Position numbers and translations under genes: made by a program
Source of the DNA: Halobacteriovorax sp. HLS
GTDB taxonomy: Bacteria > Bdellovibrionota > Bacteriovoracia > Bacteriovoracales > Bacteriovoracaceae
Direction of reading: 5' to 3'
Assembly (NCBI RefSeq): GCF_004006665.1
Contig: NZ_QOCL01000009.1
Span: forward strand, 434,001 to 498,000
DNA length: 64,000 nt
The notes under the pieces: model-generated
Database searches by the model: none
What the model was told of the DNA's origin: nothing
Seen by the model: the letters and a program-made list of their open reading frames with translations, nothing else
Part shown: one piece after another, positions 7,788 to 16,817 of the stretch
How positions within the stretch are numbered: the first letter of the stretch is position 1
Layout: the number at the start of each line of letters is the position of its first letter

Positions 7788-8219
7788 ATGAAAAAAAATA
7801 TACTATTTCTTTGTACTGGAAATTCTTGTCGTTCACAAATGGCCGAAGGTTGGGGAAAATTCTTAAAATCTGAAAAGTTTAATTTCTTTTCAGCTGGAAC
7901 AAAAAAGCATGGACTAAATCCTTATGCTATTAAAGTTATGAATGAAGTAGGAGTAGACATTTCTACGCACGAGTCAAATACTCCTGATGAACTTGGAGAC
8001 AATAAAATGGATATTGTCTTTACAGTTTGTTCTGATGCTCATGAATCATGTCCAATTTTTCCAGGAGGAAAGATTCTTCATGTTGGCTTCGATGACCCTC
8101 CTAGATTAACTAAGCAAATGAATGATGAAGAAGAAATTCTCGCGGTATATCGTAGAGTACGTGATGAAATTAGGACTTTTGTTTCTGAAATAGAAGTTTT
8201 CACGGAGAAAGAATCATGA
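7788..8219 (+). CDS. arsC: Arsenate reductase, low-molecular-weight phosphatase fold
   Basis: This 143-residue enzyme has the phosphatase-type loop Cys9-TGNSC-Arg15, plus Cys81 and Cys88 in VCSDAHESC. These are the three redox cysteines of thioredoxin-coupled ArsC (Cys10, Cys82 and Cys89 in the pI258 enzyme). It reduces arsenate to arsenite, which the downstream Acr3 pump exports. The start has AGAGGATC just upstream, nine bases after the regulator gene, and the stop overlaps acr3 by four bases (ATGA). Confidence in function is high. Confidence 0.94.
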   Translation: MKKNILFLCTGNSCRSQMAEGWGKFLKSEKFNFFSAGTKKHGLNPYAIKVMNEVGVDISTHESNTPDELGDNKMDIVFTVCSDAHESCPIFPGGKILHVGFDDPPRLTKQMNDEEEILAVYRRVRDEIRTFVSEIEVFTEKES

Positions 8220-9247
8220 GTAACGAAAGTAGCAATATGGGATTCTTTGAACGTTATTTAAGTGTATGGGTTGCTCTTTGTATTGTCGTTGGGGTTGTTC
8301 TTGGGAAAATTCTTGGAGATTCAATTGGATTTTTAAGTGAGATGAATATTGCATCTGTTAATATACCGGTTGCAATACTTGTTTGGCTTATGATTTTTCC
8401 AATGATGGTCCAAATCGATTTTAGCTCGATTTTAAAAGTAGGTAAGAACCCTAAAGGCCTTGCTTTAACGATCATTATTAATTGGGTTATTAAGCCTTTT
8501 TCAATGGCCTTCTTTGCTTGGATCTTTTTTGATAAACTCTTCTTGGCCTATTTATCTCCTGAGCTTGCAAGTGAATATATTGCTGGAGCTATCTTATTAG
8601 GAGCGGCCCCTTGTACCGCGATGGTCTTTGTTTGGTCATATCTTACGAAAGGGGATCCTGAATATACTCTTGTTCAAGTCGCGATTAATGACCTAATTCT
8701 TCTTTTTGCTTTCATACCAATTGTTAAATTTCTTTTAGGTGTAACGAATATTACAATACCTTACGATACCTTAATTTCTTCAGTCGTTATATTTGTGATC
8801 GTTCCGCTAATTGCAGGATTTTTATGTAATAAGATTTTAATAAGAACTAAAGGGTTGAACTGGTTTACTAATAGCTTTATGCCGAAGTTAAAGCCTCTTT
8901 CAATTTTTGCTCTTCTCACAACTTTAGTTCTTCTCTTTGCATTTCAAGGAGAGAAAATAATTTCTTCTCCATTTAATATTCTTCTAATTGCTATACCTTT
9001 AACATTGCAAACTTACTTCATCTTCTTTATCGCATGGATCATTGGTAAGAAGATAAATCTTCCTCATTGTATTCTTTCGCCTGGAGCAATGATAGGAGCG
9101 AGCAACTTCTTTGAACTTGCAGTTGCTGTTGCTATAGCATTATTTGGACTAAATTCAGGAGCTGCTTTAGTAACTGTCGTAGGTGTTCTAATTGAAGTTC
9201 CGGTGATGTTGAGCTTAGTTAAATTATCTAATAAGTGGAGATACTAA
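8216..9247 (+). CDS. acr3: Arsenite efflux transporter, ACR3 family
   Basis: This 343-residue inner-membrane protein has about ten transmembrane segments. The conserved Cys in [14 protein letters not shown] is the one essential for arsenite transport in Acr3, and the second signature [19 protein letters not shown] lies near the C-terminus. It starts with the overlapping ATGA of arsC, so translation is coupled. It exports arsenite using the proton-motive force. It is the bile/arsenite/riboflavin superfamily type, not ArsB. Confidence 0.95.
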   Translation: MSNESSNMGFFERYLSVWVALCIVVGVVLGKILGDSIGFLSEMNIASVNIPVAILVWLMIFPMMVQIDFSSILKVGKNPKGLALTIIINWVIKPFSMAFFAWIFFDKLFLAYLSPELASEYIAGAILLGAAPCTAMVFVWSYLTKGDPEYTLVQVAINDLILLFAFIPIVKFLLGVTNITIPYDTLISSVVIFVIVPLIAGFLCNKILIRTKGLNWFTNSFMPKLKPLSIFALLTTLVLLFAFQGEKIISSPFNILLIAIPLTLQTYFIFFIAWIIGKKINLPHCILSPGAMIGASNFFELAVAVAIALFGLNSGAALVTVVGVLIEVPVMLSLVKLSNKWRY

Positions 9248-9248
9248 A

Positions 9249-9899
9249 GTGAATTATTTAAAAGGTGAAAAATTTGAGCTTACTTTTGATCATAGCACCA
9301 CTCTAGATCATAAACCTCGAGTTTTAATCCTATATGGATCTCTTCGTGATAGGTCATATTCGCGACTGCTGGCCCAAGAGTCTGCAAAAATTCTCGAATT
9401 TATGGGCGCTGAAGTTAAGATATTTAACCCTTATGGGCTCCCACTTTTTGATAATGATAAATCAATCGATCACCCGAAAGTTCAAGAGCTTAGAGAGCTT
9501 AGTCTTTGGTCTGAAGCTCAAGTTTGGTCTTCACCAGAGTTACATGGGAATATGTCTGGTGTTATGAAAACTCAGATCGACTGGATCCCTTTAACTCTTG
9601 GAGCTGTTCGACCGACCCAAGGAAAAACCTTGGCAGTTATGCAAGTTAGTGGAGGTTCTCAAAGCTTTAATGCCGTAAATAATATGAGAATTCTTGGGCG
9701 TTGGATGAGAATGATTACAATTCCAAACCAATCTTCTGTTGCTAAGGCCTATCAAGAGTTTAATGAAGATGAGTCAATGAAGGACTCTTCTTTTAGAGAT
9801 AGAGTAGTAGATGTTATGGAGGAGCTTATGAGGTTTACATACCTGACAAGAAACCATTCTAAGCAACTGGTCGATCGCTACAGTGAGAGAAAAGCATAA
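9249..9899 (+). CDS. arsH: ArsH-type NADPH-dependent FMN reductase
   Basis: The 216-residue flavodoxin-like protein shows the ArsH pattern: [19 protein letters not shown] (phosphate loop), [35 protein letters not shown] and [15 protein letters not shown]. ArsH enzymes oxidise trivalent organoarsenicals to less toxic pentavalent forms and also reduce quinones or azo dyes. The start is GTG at 9249, one base after the acr3 stop codon and preceded by GGAG. It is the last gene of the arsenic operon; I see no clear hairpin terminator after it. Confidence 0.93.
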   Translation: MNYLKGEKFELTFDHSTTLDHKPRVLILYGSLRDRSYSRLLAQESAKILEFMGAEVKIFNPYGLPLFDNDKSIDHPKVQELRELSLWSEAQVWSSPELHGNMSGVMKTQIDWIPLTLGAVRPTQGKTLAVMQVSGGSQSFNAVNNMRILGRWMRMITIPNQSSVAKAYQEFNEDESMKDSSFRDRVVDVMEELMRFTYLTRNHSKQLVDRYSERKA

Positions 9900-9979
9900 C
9901 TAGCATCTCTTGTCTTTAACTGTTTGTAATTACTCAGTTTTTAGACTTTTTTGCTATATATAATTAATTTAATATTAAT

Positions 9980-10007
9980 TTGCCTTTACCAAAATATATA
10001 ATATCAT
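9980..10007 (+). promoter_or_regulatory. Promoter abutting the binding-protein gene
   Basis: TTGCCT (9980-9985), a 16-base spacer and TATCAT (10002-10007) are followed by exactly six bases and the ATG at 10014. No Shine-Dalgarno sequence is present. The overlapping TATAAT at 9997-10002 is an alternative -10 that would leave a leader of only a few bases. Confidence 0.45.
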
Positions 10008-10013
10008 TTTACT

Positions 10014-10883
10014 ATGAAGTTATTGGTAATTTTGCTCATTTTTATTTCTACGAATATTGTCGCTTTAGATAAGATAATCTTATCGGGCGATGATCATGGC
10101 AAATATTCGAGACGAAGTTATCCGATTGAAATCCTTAAATTAGCACTGGAAAAAACTCAAAATAAGTATGGGCCGTATTCTATTAGCTACACATTGAAAA
10201 TGACTAGAGATAGAGCTCTATCACAATTAAAAAGTGGTCATATTAATGTTCATGAAGCTCCGACACGAACGCAGTGGGAGAAGGCCACGATTCCTATTTT
10301 AATTCCACTGACCAAAGGTTTGTTAGGCTATAGACTTTTCTTTATTCGTAGCAAAGATCAGAAATTATTTTCTAATATACAAAATATAGAAGACCTTAAG
10401 AAGTACAAGCCCGGACTAGGTTCTCAGTGGAGTACAACAAGGGTATTAAAAGCAGTTAAAGGTTTTGATATCGTCGAAGGCTCTACATATGAAGGCCTGT
10501 TTGCAATGCTTAACTCAGGAAGGTTTGATTTCTTTATAAGAGGTGTTAATGAAATATATGGGGAAGCGCTAAATATTGAGACAACTTATCCTGAGATATC
10601 TATTGAGAATGATTTAATCGTAAATATTCCAATGCCACTTTATCTCTTTGTTTCTAAAAAAACACCACGTTTAGCACAGAGAATTGAAGAAGGAATCCTT
10701 TTGGCCATCGATGATGGTAGTTTTGATGAAGTCTTTAATAAATATCATAAAGAGAGTATTTTAAAGGCCAACTTTTCAAAGAGACGTTTTATTCATATTG
10801 GTAACCCGTTACACGAAATATCCAAAAAGTATCAGGGTACCAAATATTGGCTAAGTGTCGAACAGTTAAAAAAGTATAAATAG
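10014..10883 (+). CDS. Periplasmic substrate-binding-like protein (SBP_bac_3 type)
   Basis: The 289-residue protein has a signal peptide (MKLLVILLIFISTNIVA) and the two-lobed solute-binding pattern. Its sections include VLKLALEK-like IEILKLALEKTQNKYG, a middle QNIEDLKKYKPGLGSQWSTTRVLK, and a hinge-return region with FDFFIRGVNEI. No permease or ATPase gene is nearby, so it is an orphan binding protein, perhaps a signalling or scavenging component. A comparable orphan lies at 16818-17549 on the other strand. The start has no ribosome-binding site and sits just after a promoter. Confidence 0.75.
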   Translation: MKLLVILLIFISTNIVALDKIILSGDDHGKYSRRSYPIEILKLALEKTQNKYGPYSISYTLKMTRDRALSQLKSGHINVHEAPTRTQWEKATIPILIPLTKGLLGYRLFFIRSKDQKLFSNIQNIEDLKKYKPGLGSQWSTTRVLKAVKGFDIVEGSTYEGLFAMLNSGRFDFFIRGVNEIYGEALNIETTYPEISIENDLIVNIPMPLYLFVSKKTPRLAQRIEEGILLAIDDGSFDEVFNKYHKESILKANFSKRRFIHIGNPLHEISKKYQGTKYWLSVEQLKKYK

Positions 10884-10917
10884 TCTCTAAGCTTACTCGC
10901 TAAAATTTGAATCTAAA

Positions 10918-11013
10918 CTAATTTGTCTTCTTCTTTTCGTTAAGTTTCTTTATCTCCTCTTCAATTCTAGAGATATTTAAAAGTAGTTTTTTTGAATTTC
11001 TAATAACCGCCAT
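10918..11013 (-). CDS. Small charged protein, 31 residues
   Basis: This short reading frame encodes MAVIRNSKKLLLNISRIEEE and then a Lys-rich end, with heptad-like spacing of Ile and Leu that suggests a short coiled coil. GGAG lies five bases before its ATG, an ideal ribosome-binding site. It fills most of the otherwise empty 259 bases between two plus-strand secreted-protein genes. Evidence is limited to the ribosome-binding site and composition; it could be a chance frame. Confidence 0.4.
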   Translation of the reverse strand: MAVIRNSKKLLLNISRIEEEIKKLNEKKKTN

Positions 11014-11142
11014 ATTTGCTCCATTTGTTTTGATGGTGATATTTTAGTTTGATCTTTCAAACAGTATCGGATACATTTCTACTAACTTTAGTTATTAAGC
11101 ATTATTTATTAAGTAAGTTATTGAAACTACATGGAGTTGATT

Positions 11143-11979
11143 ATGAAATTTTCCTTATTATGCCTTTCTCTTTTTCTAAGTTTATCGAGCTATTCACAAG
11201 TGAAGCTCATTGATATCGGAGTAATTGGCCTAGCGTCTCATGACATGTTTACTTGGGATAAGGATAGCCAGACGAATTTAGAAAATGGAAGACTAGACCT
11301 GAGTACTATATTTGATTACGAAAATGGAGGTCGTTGGGAGCAAGGTGGAAATCCAAAAAATGCAGAGAATGCTCCTGTGTGGTCTATAACTAAAAGACTA
11401 GTTAATTTTTATAAATCTCAACTTGAACAAGTAGATCCTGTAGAAGCGAGACTTAGGACTGTTGAACTTTTTCACAGCTTAATCGAAGAGTCTTTTACAA
11501 GAATGTCTGGCCTAGAGTTTCCTCATCAAGCAATAGATGATGATGTTACAAACACTGAACAAGCTGTGCTAAGAGCACTTCATGATATTCTTCCAGGAAG
11601 AGTTAAGACTTATAGAGGCAGATTATTTCCTCTAAAAGAATTTGCGTTGACTAATTTTGTTTTTGCAAAATTCTATCTTAACGAAGAAGAGCTAGATCAA
11701 AGTATTAGTTACTACAATGGTGACTATGATGAAGAATATAAGAAAATTAAAATTCCATTTAGTAGGAAGACTGTTAATTTAAAAGAGGTCGATAAATCTT
11801 TTATAGAGAACTTCTCAAGCTTTAGTCATCAAGAGATGCTAGATGAACTTGCAAGCGTTGGTAGGGGAGATTCTCGAATCTCTGAGGTTTCATTTATTAA
11901 TCATTTTAAAGAACTCTTTGCTAAAGGAGTTTGCTCTAAAGGCAATAAGTGGATTAGAAATAAATTAATCTGCTTATAA
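11143..11979 (+). CDS. Secreted protein of unknown function
   Basis: This 278-residue protein carries a signal peptide (MKFSLLCLSLFLSLSSYSQ). I chose the ATG at 11143 because GGAG lies six bases upstream; an ATG four codons earlier overlaps that site. The mature protein is acidic and mainly helical, with two Cys near the C-terminus (GVCSKGNK and NKLICL). I recognise no domain. A strong bidirectional terminator follows. Confidence 0.75.
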   Translation: MKFSLLCLSLFLSLSSYSQVKLIDIGVIGLASHDMFTWDKDSQTNLENGRLDLSTIFDYENGGRWEQGGNPKNAENAPVWSITKRLVNFYKSQLEQVDPVEARLRTVELFHSLIEESFTRMSGLEFPHQAIDDDVTNTEQAVLRALHDILPGRVKTYRGRLFPLKEFALTNFVFAKFYLNEEELDQSISYYNGDYDEEYKKIKIPFSRKTVNLKEVDKSFIENFSSFSHQEMLDELASVGRGDSRISEVSFINHFKELFAKGVCSKGNKWIRNKLICL

Positions 11980-11981
11980 TA

Positions 11982-12018
11982 AAAAAGGTAGGGGGTCTAA
12001 ACTCCCTACGCTTTTTTT
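11982..12018. terminator. Bidirectional terminator between convergent genes
   Basis: GTAGGGGGT (11988-11996) pairs with ACTCCCTAC (12001-12009), with one G-U-type mismatch. The stem is flanked by an A run on the left and a T run on the right, so it can stop transcription from both the secreted protein gene and the PhnA-like gene, whose stop codon lies in the stem. Confidence 0.8.
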
Positions 12019-12350
12019 ACAACTGAACACTTAAGATACATTGAACCGTGACCGTCAATTTTACAAGAAATATCATGGTCGTTAACTGGCTCATCTAGTA
12101 ATCTAATATTTTTAACTTTTGTTCCAGATTTAATAGTACTCTTACCAGCTTTGAGGTCTCTGATAACTGTGACGCTATCCCCATCTTGTAATTTGTTTCC
12201 ATTTGAATCCAAGAACTTTTCGAGCACTTCTTCTTCTGTCTCAACACTAAGGCTCCACTCGTGAAAGCACTCTGGGCAAATCCATAATTGACCGTCAGTA
12301 TATCCGTATTGAGAGTTACATTTTGGGCAGGGCTTATTATCATCAGACAT
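12006..12350 (-). CDS. yjdM: PhnA/YjdM zinc-ribbon protein
   Basis: The 114-residue protein matches the PhnA (YjdM) family throughout. It has an N-terminal zinc ribbon (CPKC then CPEC, residues 8-29) and a C-terminal SH3-like domain (DSNGNKLQDGDSVTVIRDLKAGKS). Despite the historical name, YjdM proteins are not proven phosphonate enzymes and are found in many bacteria outside phosphonate operons. GAGG precedes the ATG at 12350. It stands alone. This lineage is known for phosphonolipids, but a link is speculation. Confidence 0.92.
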   Translation of the reverse strand: MSDDNKPCPKCNSQYGYTDGQLWICPECFHEWSLSVETEEEVLEKFLDSNGNKLQDGDSVTVIRDLKAGKSTIKSGTKVKNIRLLDEPVNDHDISCKIDGHGSMYLKCSVVKKA

Positions 12351-12580
12351 TGTTATTTTCCTCTTTTTATTTTGAACAAATACTACCTACTCACCTAAAG
12401 ATCGTCTAGCTTGAATTGGGCCAGGTCATGAAGCCTGAATTTAGATAGTTGGCCATTTTATCATGTCTAAGACTTAGGCAATTTTTCTCTAATATGGTTA
12501 AATTTACATTTATATATATGCACAGATTGATTTCAAGTAGGATTTATTTAGCTTTTATAAATTAATCTAAGGAATCTATT

Positions 12581-13042
12581 GTGAAAAAAATGATCTTTTT
12601 TGGTTCTCTATTACTATCTACATACTCGTTGGCAGGCATTGATTCAATTGAAGTTGGTGGAACTTTCATTAATGATGAAGGTTGTAGAGTCTATCAGGTG
12701 AATTGTTCAAACTTTGAAGCTGAAGATGGTGAGAATTATAACTCATGTCGCTTTGAAGTTTTTGTTAAAGGGAAATCTGTCGCTAGACTTGGAAAAGGTG
12801 GAAAGATTGTATTTGCAAATAACAAGAAAATAATTGCAGAAGATAAGGGTTTTAGATCATCTCTTAGCATTCCAACATTTGTTAATGTTAAAGCTCAGAT
12901 GACGATTACAAACACATATATTGATCGCGGAACTTATCCTGAACTTTCGGTAAATGGATTTGACCTAGTGGTAACTAAAGGTGTTTTGGGCCGTGAAGTT
13001 GTTCGCTGTAATAATCTAGTTTGGGAAGAGAGCGAAATTTAG
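12581..13042 (+). CDS. Small secreted protein of unknown function
   Basis: This 153-residue protein has a signal peptide (MKKMIFFGSLLLSTYSLAG). Its predicted beta-rich mature part holds four or five cysteines (DEGCRVYQVNC, NSCRFEV and VVRCNNLV) that could form disulphides in the periplasm. The start is GTG, with AAGGA upstream. It is monocistronic and faces the OsmC-YcaO gene across a hairpin. I do not recognise a family. Confidence 0.7.
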   Translation: MKKMIFFGSLLLSTYSLAGIDSIEVGGTFINDEGCRVYQVNCSNFEAEDGENYNSCRFEVFVKGKSVARLGKGGKIVFANNKKIIAEDKGFRSSLSIPTFVNVKAQMTITNTYIDRGTYPELSVNGFDLVVTKGVLGREVVRCNNLVWEESEI

Positions 13043-13056
13043 TTTTCTTTATTAGT

Positions 13057-13086
13057 ACGAGGAGAGTTAACATTTAATCTCCTCGT
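13057..13086. terminator. Hairpin between convergent genes
   Basis: ACGAGGAGA (13057-13065) and TCTCCTCGT (13078-13086) form a perfect nine-base stem with a 12-base loop, between the stops of the small secreted protein and the OsmC-YcaO gene. The T tract is poor on both sides, so termination may be inefficient. Confidence 0.55.
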
Positions 13087-13094
13087 GTACCTTC

Positions 13095-15284
13095 TTAGTT
13101 ATTTAAAGAGTACTTCTTTCTAGCAATCTGCAGCTTCTTATAACTTTCAATTAGTTTTAAATGCTTATCAAGCCCTGTTAAGTTCATATCTGTTTTTGAA
13201 AGACCGTAGAATTTAACTTCTCCTGAAATGGTTTTTAAGACAGTACTAACTAAGTCTTCACCATACATTCTTGTAAGCGAAGGGAGGTAATTGTTCATGT
13301 CTAGTTCAGGCCCAATTTCGATATCAAGTACAATATTTAAAGCTTGGTAATACTTCTTTCTCTCAGATGAGTTATCATTAAAAGTTAAGAACATTTCAAC
13401 ATATTCTTTAGCTTCTTCAAACCTCTTTAAAGCTAGAAGACATAGGCACTTTAGTTCTCCAATATCTAATTGTCCCCAAACTGTATTTTCGTCAAACGCG
13501 ATACCTATGATCTCAGATATTCTTGTATAGTTGTCTATTTCGCTATTCTCAAGCTTCCACACTAATTTAGAAAGAACCTTATCACTCAGAGAGTGAACTT
13601 TTAGAATCTCTTCCCTAAACTCTAGAGATACGTTATGGTTGTCCCAAACTAGGTCTTCGACTTGGTAGATCTCTGAGTAGTTAGGAACTAGAATTCTACA
13701 GGCCTTTGAGCCAAGCTCCTCATAGTCAGCAATATAAACTTCTTTACCCATTTCTTTTAAGATATTCATTAAATATTCATATTCTTGGGCCGTTGTTCCA
13801 GAAAAGTCCCAATGAACAAAATCAAAATCACTCTCTTCGCTAAAAAACTTCCAAGAAACTACACCTGTAGAGTCGATGAAGTGATCAACAATATTATTAT
13901 GTTCTTTGACAGCAAATTCATTAAAAGTCGGTGCTGGGACGTCGTTTAGGCCTTCAAAACTTCTTCCTTGTAAAAGCTCAGTAAGGCTTCTCTCTAGTGC
14001 TACTTCAAACTTTGGATGGGCGCCAAAGGAAGCAAAAACTCCTCCATTTTTAGGATTCATGAGGGTTACACACATTACTGGAAACTTTCCACCAAGAGAG
14101 GCATCTTTAACTACGACTGGATAGCCAACCTCTTCAAGTTTCTTTATTCCTTCTAGGATCGATGGGTATTTTTCTAAAGTTTTTTGATCTACTGTAGGTA
14201 GAGTTATTTCATTTGAAATAATCTCATTCTTTACAGCTCTTTCAAATATTTCGGAAAGGCATTGTACTCGAGCTTCATAGATTGTATTACCTGCACTCAT
14301 ACCATTACTTACGAAAAGATTTCCTATTAGATTGACTGGTATAAAGACAGCTTCATTATCTGACTGTCTGTAGTATGGCAGGGCGCAAATACCTCGTTCT
14401 TTATTTCCAGAATTGGTATCGATGAGGTGATGTGCCTTCAGTTCTCCATCATTGTCATAACATTCAAGTAGATACTCATCCATTAGTCCGGCCGGAATAG
14501 AGTCATCACTTGGAGTCGGAAACCATTTTTCACTAGGGTAGTGTACAAACTCTGCGTTACTTAATTCTTCACCAAGATAGAAATCATTATAAAAATAATT
14601 TGTACTTATTCTCTCAAGGTATTCTCCAAGAGCAGAGCAAAGGGCAGAATCTTTAGATGCACCTTTACCGTTAGTAAAGCACATTGGAGAGTCAGCATCT
14701 CTTATGTGAACAGACCACACATTAGGAACTTGATTTCTCCATGAAGCAATCTCTATTTTGATCCCAAGATCAGATAGAAGTTTTGTCATCGTCTCAATTG
14801 TTTGTTCTAGGGAGCAGTCTTTCCCCAGAATCATTGTTTGTTCACCATCTTTTGAAGAAGTTTCATAGATTAATGTATCATCAACCCCTAAAGTATTTAA
14901 TGTTTCGATGTCAAACTTTGGAGATGCTTGTATTGTTTTCTTAACTGTGCATCTATCTATTGAGCGAAGAATTCCTTCACGATCCTTTTCTGAAATACTT
15001 TCAGGAAGCTCAACTTTTATGTGAAAAGTTTGATCGTATCTATTTTCAGGATTTATTATATTGTCTTGGCTTAGCTTTATATCTTCTGTTGGTATCCCTC
15101 TAGCGATACAATAGACTTTTACAAAGTATGCTGCACAAAGAGCAGAAGAAGCTAGGAAGTAGTCAAATGGACTTGGTGCTGTCCCATCGCCTTTGTATCG
15201 AATTGGTTGATCAGTTATGATGCTAAAGTCATCGAAGTTAGCTTCAAGCCTAAGGTTGTCTAAGAATTTTACGTTAATTTGCAT
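13095..15284 (-). CDS. ycaO: OsmC-YcaO fusion protein
   Basis: This 729-residue protein has an N-terminal OsmC-like domain (residues 1 to ~135; GTAPSPFDYFLASSALCAAYFVKVYC). A YcaO cyclodehydratase-type ATP-binding domain follows (about 175-560; GKGASKDSALCSALGEYLERIS and SAGNTIYEARVQCLSEIFERA), and then a helical C-terminal extension. YcaO domains activate backbone amides with ATP; in E. coli YcaO is linked to beta-methylthiolation of ribosomal protein S12. I chose the start MQINVKFLDNLRLEAN because the family begins there; a longer reading adds 16 unlike residues. It stands alone, with no azole-peptide precursor or modifying enzyme nearby. Confidence 0.92.
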   Translation of the reverse strand: MQINVKFLDNLRLEANFDDFSIITDQPIRYKGDGTAPSPFDYFLASSALCAAYFVKVYCIARGIPTEDIKLSQDNIINPENRYDQTFHIKVELPESISEKDREGILRSIDRCTVKKTIQASPKFDIETLNTLGVDDTLIYETSSKDGEQTMILGKDCSLEQTIETMTKLLSDLGIKIEIASWRNQVPNVWSVHIRDADSPMCFTNGKGASKDSALCSALGEYLERISTNYFYNDFYLGEELSNAEFVHYPSEKWFPTPSDDSIPAGLMDEYLLECYDNDGELKAHHLIDTNSGNKERGICALPYYRQSDNEAVFIPVNLIGNLFVSNGMSAGNTIYEARVQCLSEIFERAVKNEIISNEITLPTVDQKTLEKYPSILEGIKKLEEVGYPVVVKDASLGGKFPVMCVTLMNPKNGGVFASFGAHPKFEVALERSLTELLQGRSFEGLNDVPAPTFNEFAVKEHNNIVDHFIDSTGVVSWKFFSEESDFDFVHWDFSGTTAQEYEYLMNILKEMGKEVYIADYEELGSKACRILVPNYSEIYQVEDLVWDNHNVSLEFREEILKVHSLSDKVLSKLVWKLENSEIDNYTRISEIIGIAFDENTVWGQLDIGELKCLCLLALKRFEEAKEYVEMFLTFNDNSSERKKYYQALNIVLDIEIGPELDMNNYLPSLTRMYGEDLVSTVLKTISGEVKFYGLSKTDMNLTGLDKHLKLIESYKKLQIARKKYSLNN

Positions 15285-15357
15285 GATTATATCTATCTCT
15301 ATTGGTACAGACTTTACAGGGGGACAACTCAATAGAGTAATAATTACAGTTGTTTGT

Positions 15358-15394
15358 AAAGACTTACGTTTATTTGATTTAAACGTAAGTCTTT
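15358..15394 (-). terminator. Strong hairpin after the GNAT gene
   Basis: Arms 15358-15372 and 15380-15394 (AAAGACTTACGTTTA and its complement) pair perfectly over 15 bases with a seven-base loop. The hairpin begins six bases after the stop of the minus-strand acetyltransferase gene and lies between it and the promoter of the OsmC-YcaO gene. Confidence 0.75.
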
Positions 15395-15399
15395 GAATG

Positions 15400-16329
15400 T
15401 TAAAGGCCTACAAAGTTTTCAAAGCGGATTGGACGTCTTCCATTTGAGAAAGCTGTTTTGAATGATGGTAGATTGTCGGCATCTATCGTTCCCCACACAA
15501 ATTTCGCATCTTCTGAAAAACTAGTTAGAAATTTTCTCTGAATGGCCTTTGCTAGACCTTTTCCCTTCCATGTCTTTGAGATGAAGATTTCGTTAAAGTA
15601 AATCCCTGGCATCCCAAGAAAATCACTTCTTATTGCAGCAATTAGACCAATCAATTCTCCTTTGTAAAAAACGGATTTTAAGAGGTTTTGCTCGATGGAC
15701 TCTTGCATGGTTTCCATGGAATTCAGCGAAACTTTTTCTTTTAGATGAGAATTTTCTAGGTGAAATTCTTCATATCCTTTTGAAAACCATTCATAGTAAT
15801 CATTATTATCTATGTTCTTAAATGTTAAATTTCTCTCTTCTTTCCAGGCCGTTGTATCCTCTATCGTCTCCATCTTCGCTACCATATAGGTGCTACACAC
15901 AAGTTCACACTTTATAGGCATAGCTGTATGAAACGAGATATAGCGTGGAGCAAAACTCGATAGTTCTTCTTCGATCAACTGATAGCACTCTAGTGCTTGC
16001 TTAGAGGTTTCGATTGAGAAATTTGACCTAAGTTGAACAAATGGAAAATCCTTATTCCCATTAAAGTGTCTAATCCCATAAATGAAAGATTTTTTCTTGT
16101 CTATATTATAGATGTGCTCCTTATAAGAATCGGTTGTTGTTCCTTCTATTTTAAAGTAGTTAAATCTCGCCTCTTTTGTTTCTAAAGAATTTAGATCCTC
16201 AAAGTCCTCTTGAATTTCTTTTGAAAGATATTCAATTGCCAGACTCGTACTTATGTCTAAACCTTCTAAATTATACGTGTTAAATTCTGCTCTCGAAAAT
16301 GAAAGCAGCCGTTCATTGTTTAATGTCAA
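15400..16329 (-). CDS. GNAT-family acetyltransferase, long form
   Basis: The 309-residue protein carries a GNAT fold in its last ~150 residues. ELIGLIAAIRSDFLG is followed by IYFNEIFISKTWKGKGLAKAIQRKFL (the acetyl-CoA loop, motif A), WGTIDADNLPSFKTAFSNGRRPI and a closing beta strand. The N-terminal half has no recognised domain. The start is TTG at 16329, with AAGGG upstream. It ends in a strong hairpin and is not in an operon. The acetylated substrate is unknown. Confidence 0.75.
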   Translation of the reverse strand: MTLNNERLLSFSRAEFNTYNLEGLDISTSLAIEYLSKEIQEDFEDLNSLETKEARFNYFKIEGTTTDSYKEHIYNIDKKKSFIYGIRHFNGNKDFPFVQLRSNFSIETSKQALECYQLIEEELSSFAPRYISFHTAMPIKCELVCSTYMVAKMETIEDTTAWKEERNLTFKNIDNNDYYEWFSKGYEEFHLENSHLKEKVSLNSMETMQESIEQNLLKSVFYKGELIGLIAAIRSDFLGMPGIYFNEIFISKTWKGKGLAKAIQRKFLTSFSEDAKFVWGTIDADNLPSFKTAFSNGRRPIRFENFVGL

Positions 16330-16502
16330 TGTATTACCCTTGTTTAAATTTGATAACTTTGTTTAAGAGTAACTTGAATGAATTTTACTTTGAGAATTCC
16401 AAGTTAGCTCTGTCTAATTTTGAATAAATATTTGTCATAAGAGCCTCCTCGTTTGGAAAGAATCGTTAATAATTTTAGCACATATCTACAAGAATATTTT
16501 TA

Positions 16503-16790
16503 TTAAAGCAACTTATTTGAGTAAATAAGTATTTGAGAGTAAATATCCATTTGCTGTATTTGAATCGAAACTTGTACTTCTTTATCCATGTATAGTACTT
16601 GCAATTGCTTTTGATTATCTGCAAGGGCCTCCAGTCGTAGAGAGGCATCAGTAAAGTTCTTAAGTAGTAGGTCGCAATCTATTTCTTCGTTGAGCATTAT
16701 GTGAAGTTGCGTAGAAGATGGTGTCTCTATTTCACAAGACATTGAGTTGCATGAATACATTAAAAAGAGTGTCAAAATTATATATTTCAT
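16503..16790 (-). CDS. Small probable lipoprotein
   Basis: This 95-residue protein has a short hydrophobic leader ending at a Cys (FLMYSC), a weak lipobox, then a polar helical domain. I chose the ATG at 16790; an upstream TTG adds two residues. There is no ribosome-binding site, and a TATATT lies five bases before the ATG, so the mRNA may be leaderless. It follows the binding-protein gene at 16818 on the same strand, 27 bases away. Function unknown. Confidence 0.55.
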   Translation of the reverse strand: MKYIILTLFLMYSCNSMSCEIETPSSTQLHIMLNEEIDCDLLLKNFTDASLRLEALADNQKQLQVLYMDKEVQVSIQIQQMDIYSQILIYSNKLL

Positions 16791-16817
16791 ACACAAATAT
16801 ATAGCATATAGATTTTT

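Noticed and set aside
12006-12350. PhnA/YjdM as evidence of phosphonate breakdown.
   Set aside because: The family name is historical; no C-P lyase or other phosphonate genes are present.
15285-15332. Sixteen extra N-terminal residues on the OsmC-YcaO protein.
   Set aside because: The family begins at MQINVKFLDNL; the extra residues are unlike it and coincide with the promoter region.
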